DNA of 64,000 bases from Galbula dea (Eukaryota; Chordata; Aves; Piciformes; Galbulidae): the NCBI GenBank assembly GCA_013399015.1, contig VWZX01006814.1, positions 2,232,001 to 2,296,000 on the forward strand, read 5' to 3'. The notes beneath the pieces are model-generated. The model was not told the DNA's origin. It did no database searches and was given only the letters and a program-made list of their open reading frames with translations. Below, piece by piece: positions 37,201 through 49,500 of this stretch (its first letter is position 1; the number at the start of each line of letters is the position of its first letter). A program made the position numbers and the translations under genes.

Positions 37201-40200
37201 AATTACTCTAATGATCTGTTTCCTAACTCTTATGGGTGATCTCATACCAATGCTCTCATAATCTGGGGGTATGCATGACAGCATAAACTGATTTTTCTTT
37301 TCAAATCCAAACATCATTCTCAAACCAATTCACTGAGACACTTTTTCATATACATAGACGAGGGAGGCACTCATTGCTATAGGCAATGGCACTTTCTGTG
37401 ACAGTGACAAAATTGGTCTAAAGCAAAGTTATTCATATGTCATCACACAGACGCAAAATTGAGTGTAGTCCTCACATGAAGGAGGAGGAGGAGCTATTGG
37501 CTTCCTCTGGTTACCTCTATTCATGGGACAAGCTGACAGAACTGCAAAACCACTCTGCCTGGGAACATGTAGCAAACATGAAAAGAAAATGAGCTGGAAG
37601 TAAAAAGGTGAAAATTTTTACAAGAAAATCTGAATTTTTCAGCAGATTGATCCTCAGGAACTTCTGTAAATCACATTCTCTGAGAGACTTGAAACTCAAA
37701 TTCATTAGTCATTTATAGGTTAGAAGGTTAAGATCTATATCTCCCATTTTTGTTGGCTGACATAAATATTTATCAGAATTTGAAATAACTATCTAGAATA
37801 TCTCATTCAACAAAGATCACAGGGGGTATAATACAAAATCAACTTCTCATTGCTCTGCTCTAGAGTAAATAAGTATTCACATTGTGTTTAAAGCTGCCTG
37901 CAATGTGGCTGACATGAGTTTCTGGATAGTGCAAAGACTCCTTGGAGGCTGGTCCAGTGTTTTGTTCTGTTCAATGTTTCCATGTCCTGGAGTCTTAATG
38001 TTACCTGTTAAATCTGCATAACATTAATTAAGGGCATGATCAGCCAAAGTAATCAACAGTAGTTCTGCTGTGCACCGTGACTGTTTCAAGTCACGATGAT
38101 GGTAAATATGCAATTTCAAACAGGGGATTTTAATTCTGCAGCAGCAGGATTAGTGAGTTTGCTTTAAATTTGTCACCACTGACGTGCAAAGTGATGGAAA
38201 GCAGAGGCTGTCTGTGTAGCAGAGGCAAGCTCTGAACACATCTGTGGCCATGTTCACCCTGTTGCTGGAGTTCTTCCCCTTAGGAATTTCATTGCTTTAA
38301 AGAGTTTTTTATTACAAAATCTTTGAAGGAGATGAGAATCCTTCTGGAGGTTAATTTTCTTGCACTTGTGAAAAGACCAGCTGTTGGGTGACAACCTGTC
38401 AGATTTTTCTAAACAACCTAACACTAAAGGGCAAAAAATACTGTGTCTGTCAGCAGTAGCAGTTTTGCCAGGCAGCTAGTACAGCAGATGGGTTGTGAGG
38501 TACTACAGCACCATATGCTGTCTGCTACAAAAACTCTACAAGAGGAGATGAAATCCAAACCTGAACATACTAAAAATGTGGATGAAATAGTGGTACTGTA
38601 TGTCCTTAGATGCCCATCTTGCACACATTCCTGGAAATGGTAAAGGAGGTGTCATTCTGCTACAGTCAGAACATGCTTCACTTGTTAAGGGATGAAGCAA
38701 TTTTTATCCTTCTCTCAACAAGGAAGAACTGTAGCAGAAAACAAGAAAATGGCAAAGCCAAGAGTAGCCCATGGCTGAGCTGGGTACAGAACCTCCTTCT
38801 GCACCTCTGTGAGTCCTTCAGTCCTCACACCCACCAAGATGAGTACCAAGTCTACGCTTCATGTTGAAATGATAACAGAATGAGGCACAGGAAAAACAGT
38901 GCCCCTGTGGGCTTGGTTTTGTGTGGTATTGAACTGTGTTGGGCAGTTTGGACCACTGCCTTTGCAATTCAGACATCTCAGCTGGAAGTTACAACCAGCA
39001 CACTGATGTGTGCCTCCTGACAGCCAGGTAGTGCTGCTGTCACTTCCAACACTTCTCCTGACATGTTTGCTAGCTCTCCTGAGGTTACAGCAGTCAGTGA
39101 CTGGCTGGGTCCAGCACATCTGACCATAGGACACAGTGACTCACCACCAAGTGGCATAGCATAGGCTGCCTAGTTCTATTCCATGACTACTTAAGAATAA
39201 AATACACTAAATAGTACTTGAAGAGATTAAAAGTTCACCCAGCTCAGGATCTTGCATGCCACAGAGGCCATGGAAAGATTCCAAAGGAAGCATATTATCA
39301 CTCAGCAAACTTCTAGTTGTACTTCCTCTTCACCACAACTTGGTGATTCCAAGGTGCCCCTTGTTATACCCCTTGCTGTGAGATGTTGTATAGAGAAACC
39401 ATGGGTCAGGAAGAGTCATGCCAATGAACAGTCCAGCAGTGCAATACTAATCCAAAATGTTTGACCCCAGTATGAAGAGCTTGCATTTATACAATATACT
39501 CATGGTACAGATGGATTTACCAAAACTGAGGAGTCTCAGATCAATCCCTTGAACGGAGCTGTCAGTAAGTTCCATGATAACAACTGCAGTAACAGCAGCT
39601 TCAAAGACAAGAAGGCAGCAAAGCCAGCATAGCTGTGGTTGTTGAATTGCTCACTACAGGCGTACACATGCCCCCTGCTTTTTACAAGTGGGAAGAAAAA
39701 CTGTTAGCCAGCTGGTTGCAAAGATAGACAATAAGAAGACTGTGAAGCAGTAAAGTACATTATCAGAACAGTCCAGGTTTGAAATGCTAGTATTTTTCAC
39801 AACACTGTGCTTATCTGCCTGGGAACAATAAAACTGGTATCAGTCATTTGAAATAGCAAGGTGCAGCTCTTTACACTATTGGCCTACATAAATCTCAAGC
39901 CATTTACAATAGGAGCAAATTGAACCTCAGCTATAGCTGATCTCTAGTGATAAATTTTCCTTTCCTTTTTGCTCAGTCTCCCTGCTCCTGGAATATTTCT
40001 AACAAGGTCTCTTTCTTGAGGAAAGCAGTGAGACACACTTATAAACTCAGTGCAGCGGATTCTCCTAAAGATGGTGAAACATCATGTGGCACCTCAAGCA
40101 CTACAAAAGATGGAAAAATACAGGGTGGAGACTTCTGCCTGAACTGCATGTTGGTCTTCCACAATAATACCTTTTCAAGGACAATAAGCTATGGTAGCAT

Positions 40201-40336
40201 GTTCATGGCTGTCACACTGTGCCACTGGGGAGAGCATCTGAATTTCTTTCAGAGAAATCAGTCATTAAAAATGATGTTTCAGAAGTCACCCACTCCAGTC
40301 TCAGTAAGTTGACTCAGACTATGAAAAGTGGACAAT
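31284..40336. other. Repeat-poor non-coding stretch
   Basis: No gene is recognised. A short TA array lies at 35566-35578. Homeodomain-type TAAT motifs cluster at 34387-34430. Minus-strand open segments with splice-like borders lie at 31932-32028 and 34569-34645. A perfect CAG|GTAAGT donor stands 12 bases after an acceptor-like site at 36255-36266. The interval 38440-40310 has several short open plus-strand frames with mixed composition, but no identifiable protein family. Confidence 0.5.
34387..34430. promoter_or_regulatory. TAAT-rich candidate element
   Basis: Three homeodomain-type cores lie within 44 bases: ATTAATTA (34387-34394), ATTAAATTAG (34405-34414) and CTAATTAAGC (34421-34430). In AT-rich DNA such clustering can arise by chance, and no promoter or exon is adjacent. 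Confidence 0.15.
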
Positions 40337-40510
40337 TCATAGAACGACAGAATCATCACAGTTCAAAAAGACATTTGAGACCATTGAGTCCAATTGACTA
40401 CCCATCACTATTATACTCACTACAAACCACTACCCATCAACCACATCTTCATGATTTTTGAACACTTCCAGGGACAGTGATTCCACCACCTCCCTGGCTG
40501 ACATCCTCGC
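40337..40510 (-). mobile_element. CR1 3' fragment, minus strand
   Basis: Starting with TCATAGAACGACAGAATCAT, the sequence continues with AAAAAGACATTTGAGACCAT and TGAGTCCAATTGACTACC. It then gives CATGATTTTTGAACACTTCC, AGGGACAGTGATTCCACCAC and CTCCCTGG. This is the reverse complement of the 3'-terminal part of a CR1 subfamily with the 'TTTGAACACTTCCAGGGA' segment. The match fades after about 40510. The subfamily differs from the pair near 8 kb, and no coding capacity remains. Confidence 0.9.
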
Positions 40511-43500
40511 TGTCCCTGTCATACAGACAGCAAAATTATGTCAACAGGAGGAATACAAAAGAAGGAAGAGAAAAGGTTAAAAAAGATAGTAATGCTCACT
40601 TGACAGATCCAGCTCATGTAGCACTGTGAGATACACCATGTATTTCTAGCCCTTTTAACAGCTTAGGTATGATTGTAGAAACATCACATAAACTGGTCTC
40701 AAAAATGGAAGTGCTGGAGAAGTCTGTTCCATGCCAAACATCAAGATATTGTTAATCACTGATGCTATAGTACCTTCTCTCATCCTACTGAGGATATTTC
40801 TCTAACAAATGCTGTATCTAACAGTGTGTTCCTCTTTATAATTCTGGCCCAACTCTGCACTCATGCTTTTCCATGCTTTTAATTCTCCAGTTCTCAGTCT
40901 GTTCCCTATGACAGGCCAGAGGAAACCTTCAATCACACACAATCTGATGGATCCTCAGAGGTGTTTAGGTAGCCTGAGTGTCCTTCAGCCACTCCAATAA
41001 AACCTGTTCATAAAGGCAACATATTCTGACAAAGACTAACAATCAGGCAGATATTAAGCTTCACAAGCTTTGCTGGCCATCAACTCTACTTGATGAACTG
41101 AACACTGAGAAAAGAGAATGTTTTGCAAAGTGCATCAAAGTGTTTCAGGAGACTGATGAGACTGAGTCTCCTGAATCGTTTAAACATTCTTTATACATAT
41201 AGAGAGGAATCTTCCAAGGATGTCCCAGTGCCTTATGTAGAGAGACAAACTCGGTTTGTGTATTTTGGTAGTCCTCCAAAGAGACTGAAGCACAGGGTAA
41301 TCTAGATGAAGGGTATCACACAAGACACCACATAAGTAGACGACCACATAAGTTTTTTTCCCAGCTTTTGCACTACCTTGATGGGGCCTTTAAAGATCTC
41401 AGGTGGAAAACCTTTCTGCAAGCTCAGGGGAATAATGTGAACAAAATCAAATCAAGTCAAACAAAAATTGTAATCAGATGAGAATTAGCCTTAAATATCA
41501 AAACGTTGTTTTGGTTGTAGCTATGCAGTTTATTTGGCCTTGTAGTCTCTATCAATTATTCTTCTTTGTTTAGGCTCATTACAAAACATCCAGGTGATGT
41601 TGCTGTTTTCAGTCACCTAAGGAGGCTAATTTAATGCCAAATGCTGTACTGTCAGAAACATTTAAAGATCTGGCCTTTCTTTGTTTTTCTTTATTTTTAT
41701 TCATTTGTCTTCAAGATATCTCCTGGCACATTTCACAAAACTCTTCACCTTTCCTTTTGCTCATGGTCTTCAAAGGTCTAGGGATCTTTAAACATTTTCT
41801 CTTATTTTTCATTGTAAATGAATCACCTCGTAATTTCATCTGGTTCATTTTTAACTCACTCCAATGTATGTGTCTCATGTAATTGGTTGCTTTTTCTAGC
41901 TCAAACCAAGACAAACCTGAAGAGAATTTGCCTAAACTTAAACTTAGTACGACTGCAAGAGTGATACTATTTTTCTAGAATGTAGTTTTTGCAGCTTTTT
42001 TTTTTAAAAAAAAAATCCTTTTCAGGCTGACCTGTGAAACAACCATTTGCTGATCCACTTCTTCAACAGTAATCAGTCCTGCCTATCTTAATTACCCAGC
42101 ATGCGGGTGTGCACCTCAGGATTTGTTCCAAGTGAGTAAGATGATTTCCCAAGTTTCCTCATTTGATTTACACCTCTCTTCATTTTCTCTATTGTCTTCA
42201 AAATTACAAAGGTCTAACGAAGGTTTTGGTGGTGGTTAGTCTTTTTTCTTCTTTTTTTAAAAAGGAAACTTTTAAAAAACAGAGAATTTTTTATTGTCCT
42301 AGTGGTTTTGATGCACAAAGATGACACGTAATCTGTGTGTATGAGGTTACAAAATTATGGCTCACTTCGAATTTTGTCCTGTTATTTGCCTTATATAAAT
42401 CATTAACTGTAGTGGAGCCACTAATGCACTTCATAATATTTCTGATACTTTACTGAATTGAAATCCAATAGCAATCCTATTCTTTTGTCACAAAGCAATT
42501 TTTGATGAACAAGCTTTCTGGTGTGCTATTCAATAACTCAACAGGTCACATGGCTTCTGTATGGCCATAAACCTGGAGCAGAAATATGATCTGAATTACT
42601 CTGAAGAACTGGTAGACTAATGAGATATGAAATGTCATGGAAGAGATAAAAGGATTGTATAGGTGCAGTTATAACAGCTGGGATAAAATTAAAAGTGTTA
42701 TCAAATTTTGTGCTTCAGGATATGAAGTGAACACCAGCTGAGTTTAGGAATAAGTCTTTCCTTTGAACAACTTACACCCTAGAGCATAAATAGTAACAAA
42801 CCTTTCAATTTTATCTAATAATTGGTGATATGGCTGACATTTTTCATCTTCCTTTCCTGCAAATGGCATTGACCATTCTCAGAGATTAAATGAACCACTG
42901 CTATATTGTAGTTAAGAAATTTGCTTGTTTTGATAGGCTTGGCATTCCTGTGTGAAGGCAGAGCTGATTTCAGCCTGGTCTTGCCTAGAGAAAAGCCTGG
43001 AGACAATTCTTAGCAGCAAGGCAAATAGAGCGGTACCCAAATCCCAGAATTCATCAGTGCAGGGCCAAATTTCTGATCAAATTTTGGGCAATTTTTATAT
43101 GTAGATGTTTTAGAAGTAGCTTGATCTCTCCTTTTCACCTCCTTTCTACTATGCTTTTAGAAACATGAAAGATTAAGGAATATTTAAGTTCCTCTGGAGT
43201 AAGCAGTTTTACAAAAGCAAGGATGTGCATTTCACAAACACAAAACACCAGCCTCTGCCACAAACTGAAAGACAAACTCCTCTAAGAGCACTGATTTGAA
43301 ATTTCACTACAAAAATGTTAGCACGTAATTCACAAATCAAGTGTTCCCAATAAAATATCTAGGGCTCAGTCACTTCTGAGCTATGGCTTTCAGATGATAT
43401 CTGCTCTGCAAAGCAACATCAAAGTGTCAAGGTAAATGTTAAAAAAAAGAACAAGAAAAGAAAACCTTGCTACACATGTAAACTTCCATGTTCCTGTTGT

Positions 43501-46500
43501 CTATATGTGGGAGCTATTCATACAGCTTCATGTTCAGTTTTTGTGTCACAAACATTTTCTTGTGATTAATGAAGAGAACTAAGCCTGAAGGAGTCAAAGG
43601 AAACATTGCAAAACCAATTGATTCCAGAGTAAAGGAAATAAAATGCAGTATAGCCCCCAAATAAAATCTTTTTAACCACTTCTATTTGTTTCTTACTTAC
43701 CTCAAGTAATAATGAATAACTAAAAAAAAAATTAGTCAGGAACAATACCCTTTCTCCAAAAAAAAAAATCAAAGTAATCCACTCTGCTGACATAACTAAG
43801 AAACAAAATTGATGGGAAGGAACGGCAGCCACAGTGCATTTCCTTCTAGAAAGATATTTTCTTGTGATGGAAGCCTATTAATTTTGTTCTCTGAAGAAAC
43901 ATGAAAACATCAGAGAGAACAATTTTTGGTCTGAAAAGAAACAAGCAGGGTGTAAATACGTTTGATTTAGAAAGACATCTTAATGTGCCTTCAAAAACTG
44001 GAGAGACAGAAAAAAAAGACTGCTGTGGTTTTCCAGACAACCATAATGAAACTTTACTCTTGAAAATGGTGGATTTATGATTTTTTTCCATTAATATAAT
44101 ATGTTGAAAACATTATTTTTCAAATACAGGCTCACTTTTGTAAAAATTTTCTAAGTTATGTACTTCAAACAGTAAAGATGCCTCCAAAGCATATTGCAAA
44201 AATATTCTTGCTCTCTGCTAAGATCATGAGTCGATATAGGAAGAAGCATTTGTTTTCCTCAAATATTTTTCTAGTTCTTGCAAGAAGATTGTTACTCATC
44301 TTCATGTTGATATTTGGTTTTCCTTTCTGGGAGGCACCTTTCTCCTCAAAAGACTACTGTTTGTATTAGAGTATCCTTGAAGACAAATGTGACACTGCTC
44401 TGGGTGAACCTTTAGATCTTCTTTAGAGAAATGGAAAAGGCACTGTGACTCTTTCAAGCTGTGTGCTGCAAATATCTTTTATGGCCTGACACAGGTAGGC
44501 ACTACAGTCAGGCTGCTACAGTAGCAGCCTTCAAGTGGCTGACTGACTATTAGACTAATGAGGTAAGGAGCATATCTGTGTAAACAAGCATTTGAACTGA
44601 TGCTTGAACATGCAAACAACTGAAACCAGACTTTGCAAACTAAACCAGAAGGACCATCAAAGATGTGTGGCACTGATGGCATGGGTCCTCTATGGAGCTC
44701 TGCATTACTGCCGACACCAACTGGCAGGGGAGATGGAAAACAAAGAGACTGGTGACACAAAAGAAGGCATCACATTTTCATAGTTTCCACAAACATCCAG
44801 AAGTCTTTCTTAGTGTCCAAGGACAAATTTCAATTTGGACTATTTGCCAAATGCTGTTAAAAAGGAAGAAATTCCAAGGAAACAATGTAAGCAAGTTTGT
44901 CCTGCTAGTTAACCAAGCATTATTCTGAGAGGGAACCCTAATTGTCATGAAATATAACAATTCACTTGGTACAGTGGATGACAGTCAGAAAAGTGTAAAG
45001 GCAGCACTAAGTCTTGTGGGCACTTAGCTGTAGAAGAGGATGGACAGAAAACTACAGGAGGCTTCAACTGGAGAAGTTGACATGTCTGAGGGAATTAGCA
45101 CACAACATCTGGAAATTTGGAAATTGCAAACACACTTCTGAAATGCATGAGTTGATTGTATGTATTCCTTCCTCTACCCTGCTAAGACAGAATAAAGAAT
45201 TGAATTTGTACTGTTCTTGGATATTTAAAAAAATACCCCAACATATTTTGTTTGCTTATTTAGGTATTTGAACTGCATTAAGCACCCTCACTTTTTGGCA
45301 ATAGGGAAGTTGTACTGAAATATTTGCATAGATATCTAGTCCACTACTGAAATCCCTTATTTTGGAAATACTTAGTCTTAAAAAAACAGATTGTGTCAAT
45401 AAGAGAAACACTAGGTTTTTTTCTTCTCTAATGACATGTGTCCCATTTAGCACAAGAGTACAGACATGATATTTTTGGGCTTCTTTGTTTCTTAAAATTC
45501 TTTGGCTTCTAAAAAAAATACATGCTAAGATACTTGCAGCATGAAAGGAGACAGACCTATGAGAGTATTGCCAGATAAATGCACTCAAAATCAGCACAAA
45601 AGTAGCCAAAGCCAGACAAGAACCATGGTCTGCACCCAAAGGTGACTACATCTGAATTCAGTGGTCGTTCAGTGTCTGTAACACCCCTGGGGACAGAGAA
45701 AAGGTTTGCTTTCTCCAAGTTTGTATGCCTAGGTGATAAAAACAAGCTGGGAGAGTGTTACTTTGCCAAGGAGTTTGCTATTAAAATACCATGTATATAA
45801 CTAAGGCCATTTGCGTCAAAATTCCATATCTCCAAGACTCAGGTTAGAAACATACACATCTGTCACAACCTGACATGTTCATTAAAAAAAGAAATACAGG
45901 GCTGAAATCTTTGCACAGTGGTTATTTTTAACTAGTGAATAAGACAAAATACAAAGGAAGGAGACAAGAAGCAAAAGCTTGCAGGGACTGTCAAGAGCAC
46001 GTCAAGGCTGCAATGTCAATGATAGAATCAACACAAAGCTTTTTAAATTCATATCCTTCATCTTCAAACCTCAACAACTGTAATAATAATTCTTAAATAT
46101 GTTATTTGTATGCTAGCTAAAGATTAACCATCTTTATTTATAAAAAGTCAAGGAAAATCTTACTGATAACTTGATGGCAACAGTGTCTGGAATAGATTTT
46201 TAGTGATGGAAATTATTGGGAAGACTTAACAAATCTGGGCTTGTTGCTGCTGGCTTCAGATTTCAGATACCAGAAGATGTCCTGTTGCAAATAATCTTTC
46301 AGACTTTGCTGGTGTTTTATTAGACTGGAGACAGAGAGGGATTTTGCCTAATAGTATCATATAGCTCTGCTGTATGACCATTTTGCTCTTAAAATTTCCT
46401 TGTTTTGAGGGTAACATTCTGCTTTACAGGTGTGTAATGTTCTCAAATGCAGTTGAGACTACACAATCAGTTTTAAAAGGGTTACACTCCCAAATTCCCA

Positions 46501-49500
46501 TTGTAATCCAGTGGAGTCAATTATTAATTTTAGTAGAACAAAAAAACTACAGAGAAAGAAAAGAGTTGGATCAAGTATCTCTTCCTTTAAGCAAGGTTGG
46601 ATACTTTCAGTTCAAACCTTGGTCAGCTTGGTTCCATGGCAAGTGCTTCTTTTAATAGTCTTCTATTTAAAGCAACAGAAAATACATCCCTGGCAAACTA
46701 ACAAACCCCCAGACACTTAAAACATTTAAAACTTAAAGTAATAAGGAAAGCTTTCATTTTAACACTAGCTTTTTTGCCCTTTGAATATAGACAAATTTCT
46801 ATGAAGCTGCTTTTTTGGTTGTCTTTCCCGTTGGTAATGAAGGTGGCAATGGTTGTCCTCTTACAAGACAATGTTAGCTGAAATAAGATGCTGAAGTTGC
46901 TGCTTGTTGATATCTCTTATGAGTATGAATCTGTTTTCTTGGAGATAAAATAAGATAAATACCCAGAGAATGAGGAAGAAAGAACAGCAAAGATGAATGT
47001 GCTGCTTCTGTTTCTGCAGACTATTGCATAAAGGGTCTATGTAGGTGAGAAAGCTGTTCAGTACAATTCTTTATCAGCTGCTTAGAGCCAGGTAAACATA
47101 CATCACTGGCAGATTATTTAAGACACATCTGCTTTCCTAGTCACAGGCTGAGAGCAGCTCGGCCGAGAACACTGTCTTTAATTGCTCAAGCTAGATTCTT
47201 TTCTTCCTTAAAGGGAAAAGAAGGAAGAAAGGAAACAGACTCAAGAACAGAAAGAGCATGCACTCAGGTGTGCAGCAGTAGGAAGATAGGTAATCCTCCA
47301 GGTGAGAATTAATAAATTTTTTTTGTGCCACACTTTGGACAGAATTTCTCCAAAGATCAGAGCAATAAAGGCTGAGTGATACTCTGGTGGATGCTATGGT
47401 CTCAAAAGATTACAAGGAGAGCAGAAAGGGTGGGGAAAGTTATTTATTTCTACTCATTTTTGCTGTTGGTTTCAGCATCAAATTAAAAAAATCTCAGAAG
47501 AGATGTTTTCTCCATCCTCCACTGAACTCATTTCTTTTTGATGTTTCTGTTTAGTTCAGAGATTGCCATTGACAGCAAAAGTTAAGATGAGTGGTAAGAT
47601 GGTACCAGCAGATTTAATGCTTGATTATGCCCATCTTTCCACCTTTAATTTTAAGCTAACTTTACAAGTAATTAACAATTACACTATTTTTTATCTTTGT
47701 CAACGTAAAGTATTAAGTCTGTGCTCCACATAACCTTGAAAACAGACATATTTCCTTTTGAAATTTTTACAGGAAGCTTTTACTTTTTAATTCTCATTTC
47801 TTTCTTTACACTCTTGTTAGGCTACAAAATAAAGCCTAAGTGATGCAAGTCATTTAGTCTGTGCAGCTACACTTATTGATTTAGCATTCAAAAAGAATTC
47901 ATCATCAGATTTATATCCTTTCCTCCATTACTTGAACTAGTTTTCCACAACCATAATCTCCAGAGACAAACCCACATGAAGAAATATATTCTCTATTAAT
48001 TCCATATAGAAAAATCAATGTAGTGACTGACAACTTAGTTTTATAGTTCATCTTACTCAAATTTACACAAAATCCCACTTCTTTATATGGCATAATAGTA
48101 TTTTATGTTTCAGTCTCCAGTAATATGAAGAAAGCAAAAGTGGAATGGTACCTGAACCAGGCAGAGATTAAATGCTTTCTCAGTGCCCACAATGGTTCTA
48201 TTCTTATAATCGTCTGCCATCCTTTCTGACTTAATAAGGGCTGCCTGTGGGATGTTAGTCTGTGGCTGGAGGACCTCATCCCATGCATTGGGAGCACAAA
48301 GATCAGAAAAGCGTATTTCATCCATTATATAAATAACTGGACATGTCAGGGGAGATATAAACTCAAACGACCTTGATAACATTGGAAGTGTCTCCAGGAC
48401 TCACGAGCATTGTTAACTGTCATGGCATTTATGGCTGCTTTTTGTACTGAAAAGCATGAGAGCCTCTTGGTTACATTTCTGATTATGAGTTTAGCAGGCT
48501 AATTAATGGAAACTATGTTTGAAAATAAAACAGCTGAGTGGGTTTTTTGGTAGTGCTGATGTTACATTAGTTAAAAAGGGCACTGCATGGAGATATTCCA
48601 AACTCTAACAAAGAAAATTAATTTTTCATTATTTCAGTTAAACAAATGGGTCTCTACAATCATATTTCAGACATCAGAGCTGTTTGCAGATTTTCATTTT
48701 ATCATGTCAACTTTCTGAAGCAGTAAAGGCAGGTTTCTCTGCAATCCAACAGTCACATCTTGGTGCCCTGACTTCCAGTAGATTCAAAAGTGTGAAAAGA
48801 GTGGTTTTGCAGCTGCCCATACTTAGATTTGCTTAAAGTTATCACAAAACTGCAGCCTGAAGAGCCTGGTGATGACAGTACTCAAGCACTTTGCTAATTA
48901 TTTGGTCTCTTTCGACTCATTTTCTTCAGGCCTAGCTCTTTTCCTGCCCTTTCAGCTTCTTTCCCAGAAGCCCTTAAGTATGATGTCAAAACAAACAGTA
49001 CTCGAGTGGGAGAAAAAAGTTTGATTGCATGAAGCTAAAGTGAGTTTCAGATGAGGCTCAACTATCCACAGTGCCTCAAAATGCATCTCAATTCACCTGG
49101 GGAAAAATCTTACATGAAAATGAAATAGCAATCTAAATCTACAGAGAACTACTAAATCACTTCCATATTGCAAATGATATTACAGTCTTTAGAAAAGCTC
49201 CACAGAGGCCTTCAGACAAGTATGAGGAAAGTAACCTGAGACATCAACAAACACTAGGTCATTTGTGCAGAAGGCCAAGGTCATGCTGAAGTGTTTTCCT
49301 ACTTTTCTGTTGTTCATGTTCTGTGAAAAATCAATATTCCTCTCAGACATGTTATATTGTACAGTGAGTTGTATAGCAGTAGCTTTGCACTACCTGACAC
49401 TCTTTGAAGCTGCTGGAGGCTTGGGTAGAATTCAAAATAGTGACAGATTCTGCTAAAAAGAGTGAACAGAAACTTCAAACAAGATCTACTTTCTTCAGTT

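Noticed and set aside
39464..40312. Plus-strand segments that look coding (57 codons at 39464-39636 and 121 codons at 39947-40312)
   Set aside because: Neither has a recognisable domain, they are not in a continuous frame, and open frames of this length occur many times in the window in all frames. The 3' part of the second overlaps the approach to a CR1.
43709..43727. 19-base segment between ATTTTTTTTTTAG and GAG|GTAAGT on the minus strand
   Set aside because: The acceptor is an A/T homopolymer artefact of composition and the segment is too short to evaluate; no partner exon could be phased with confidence.
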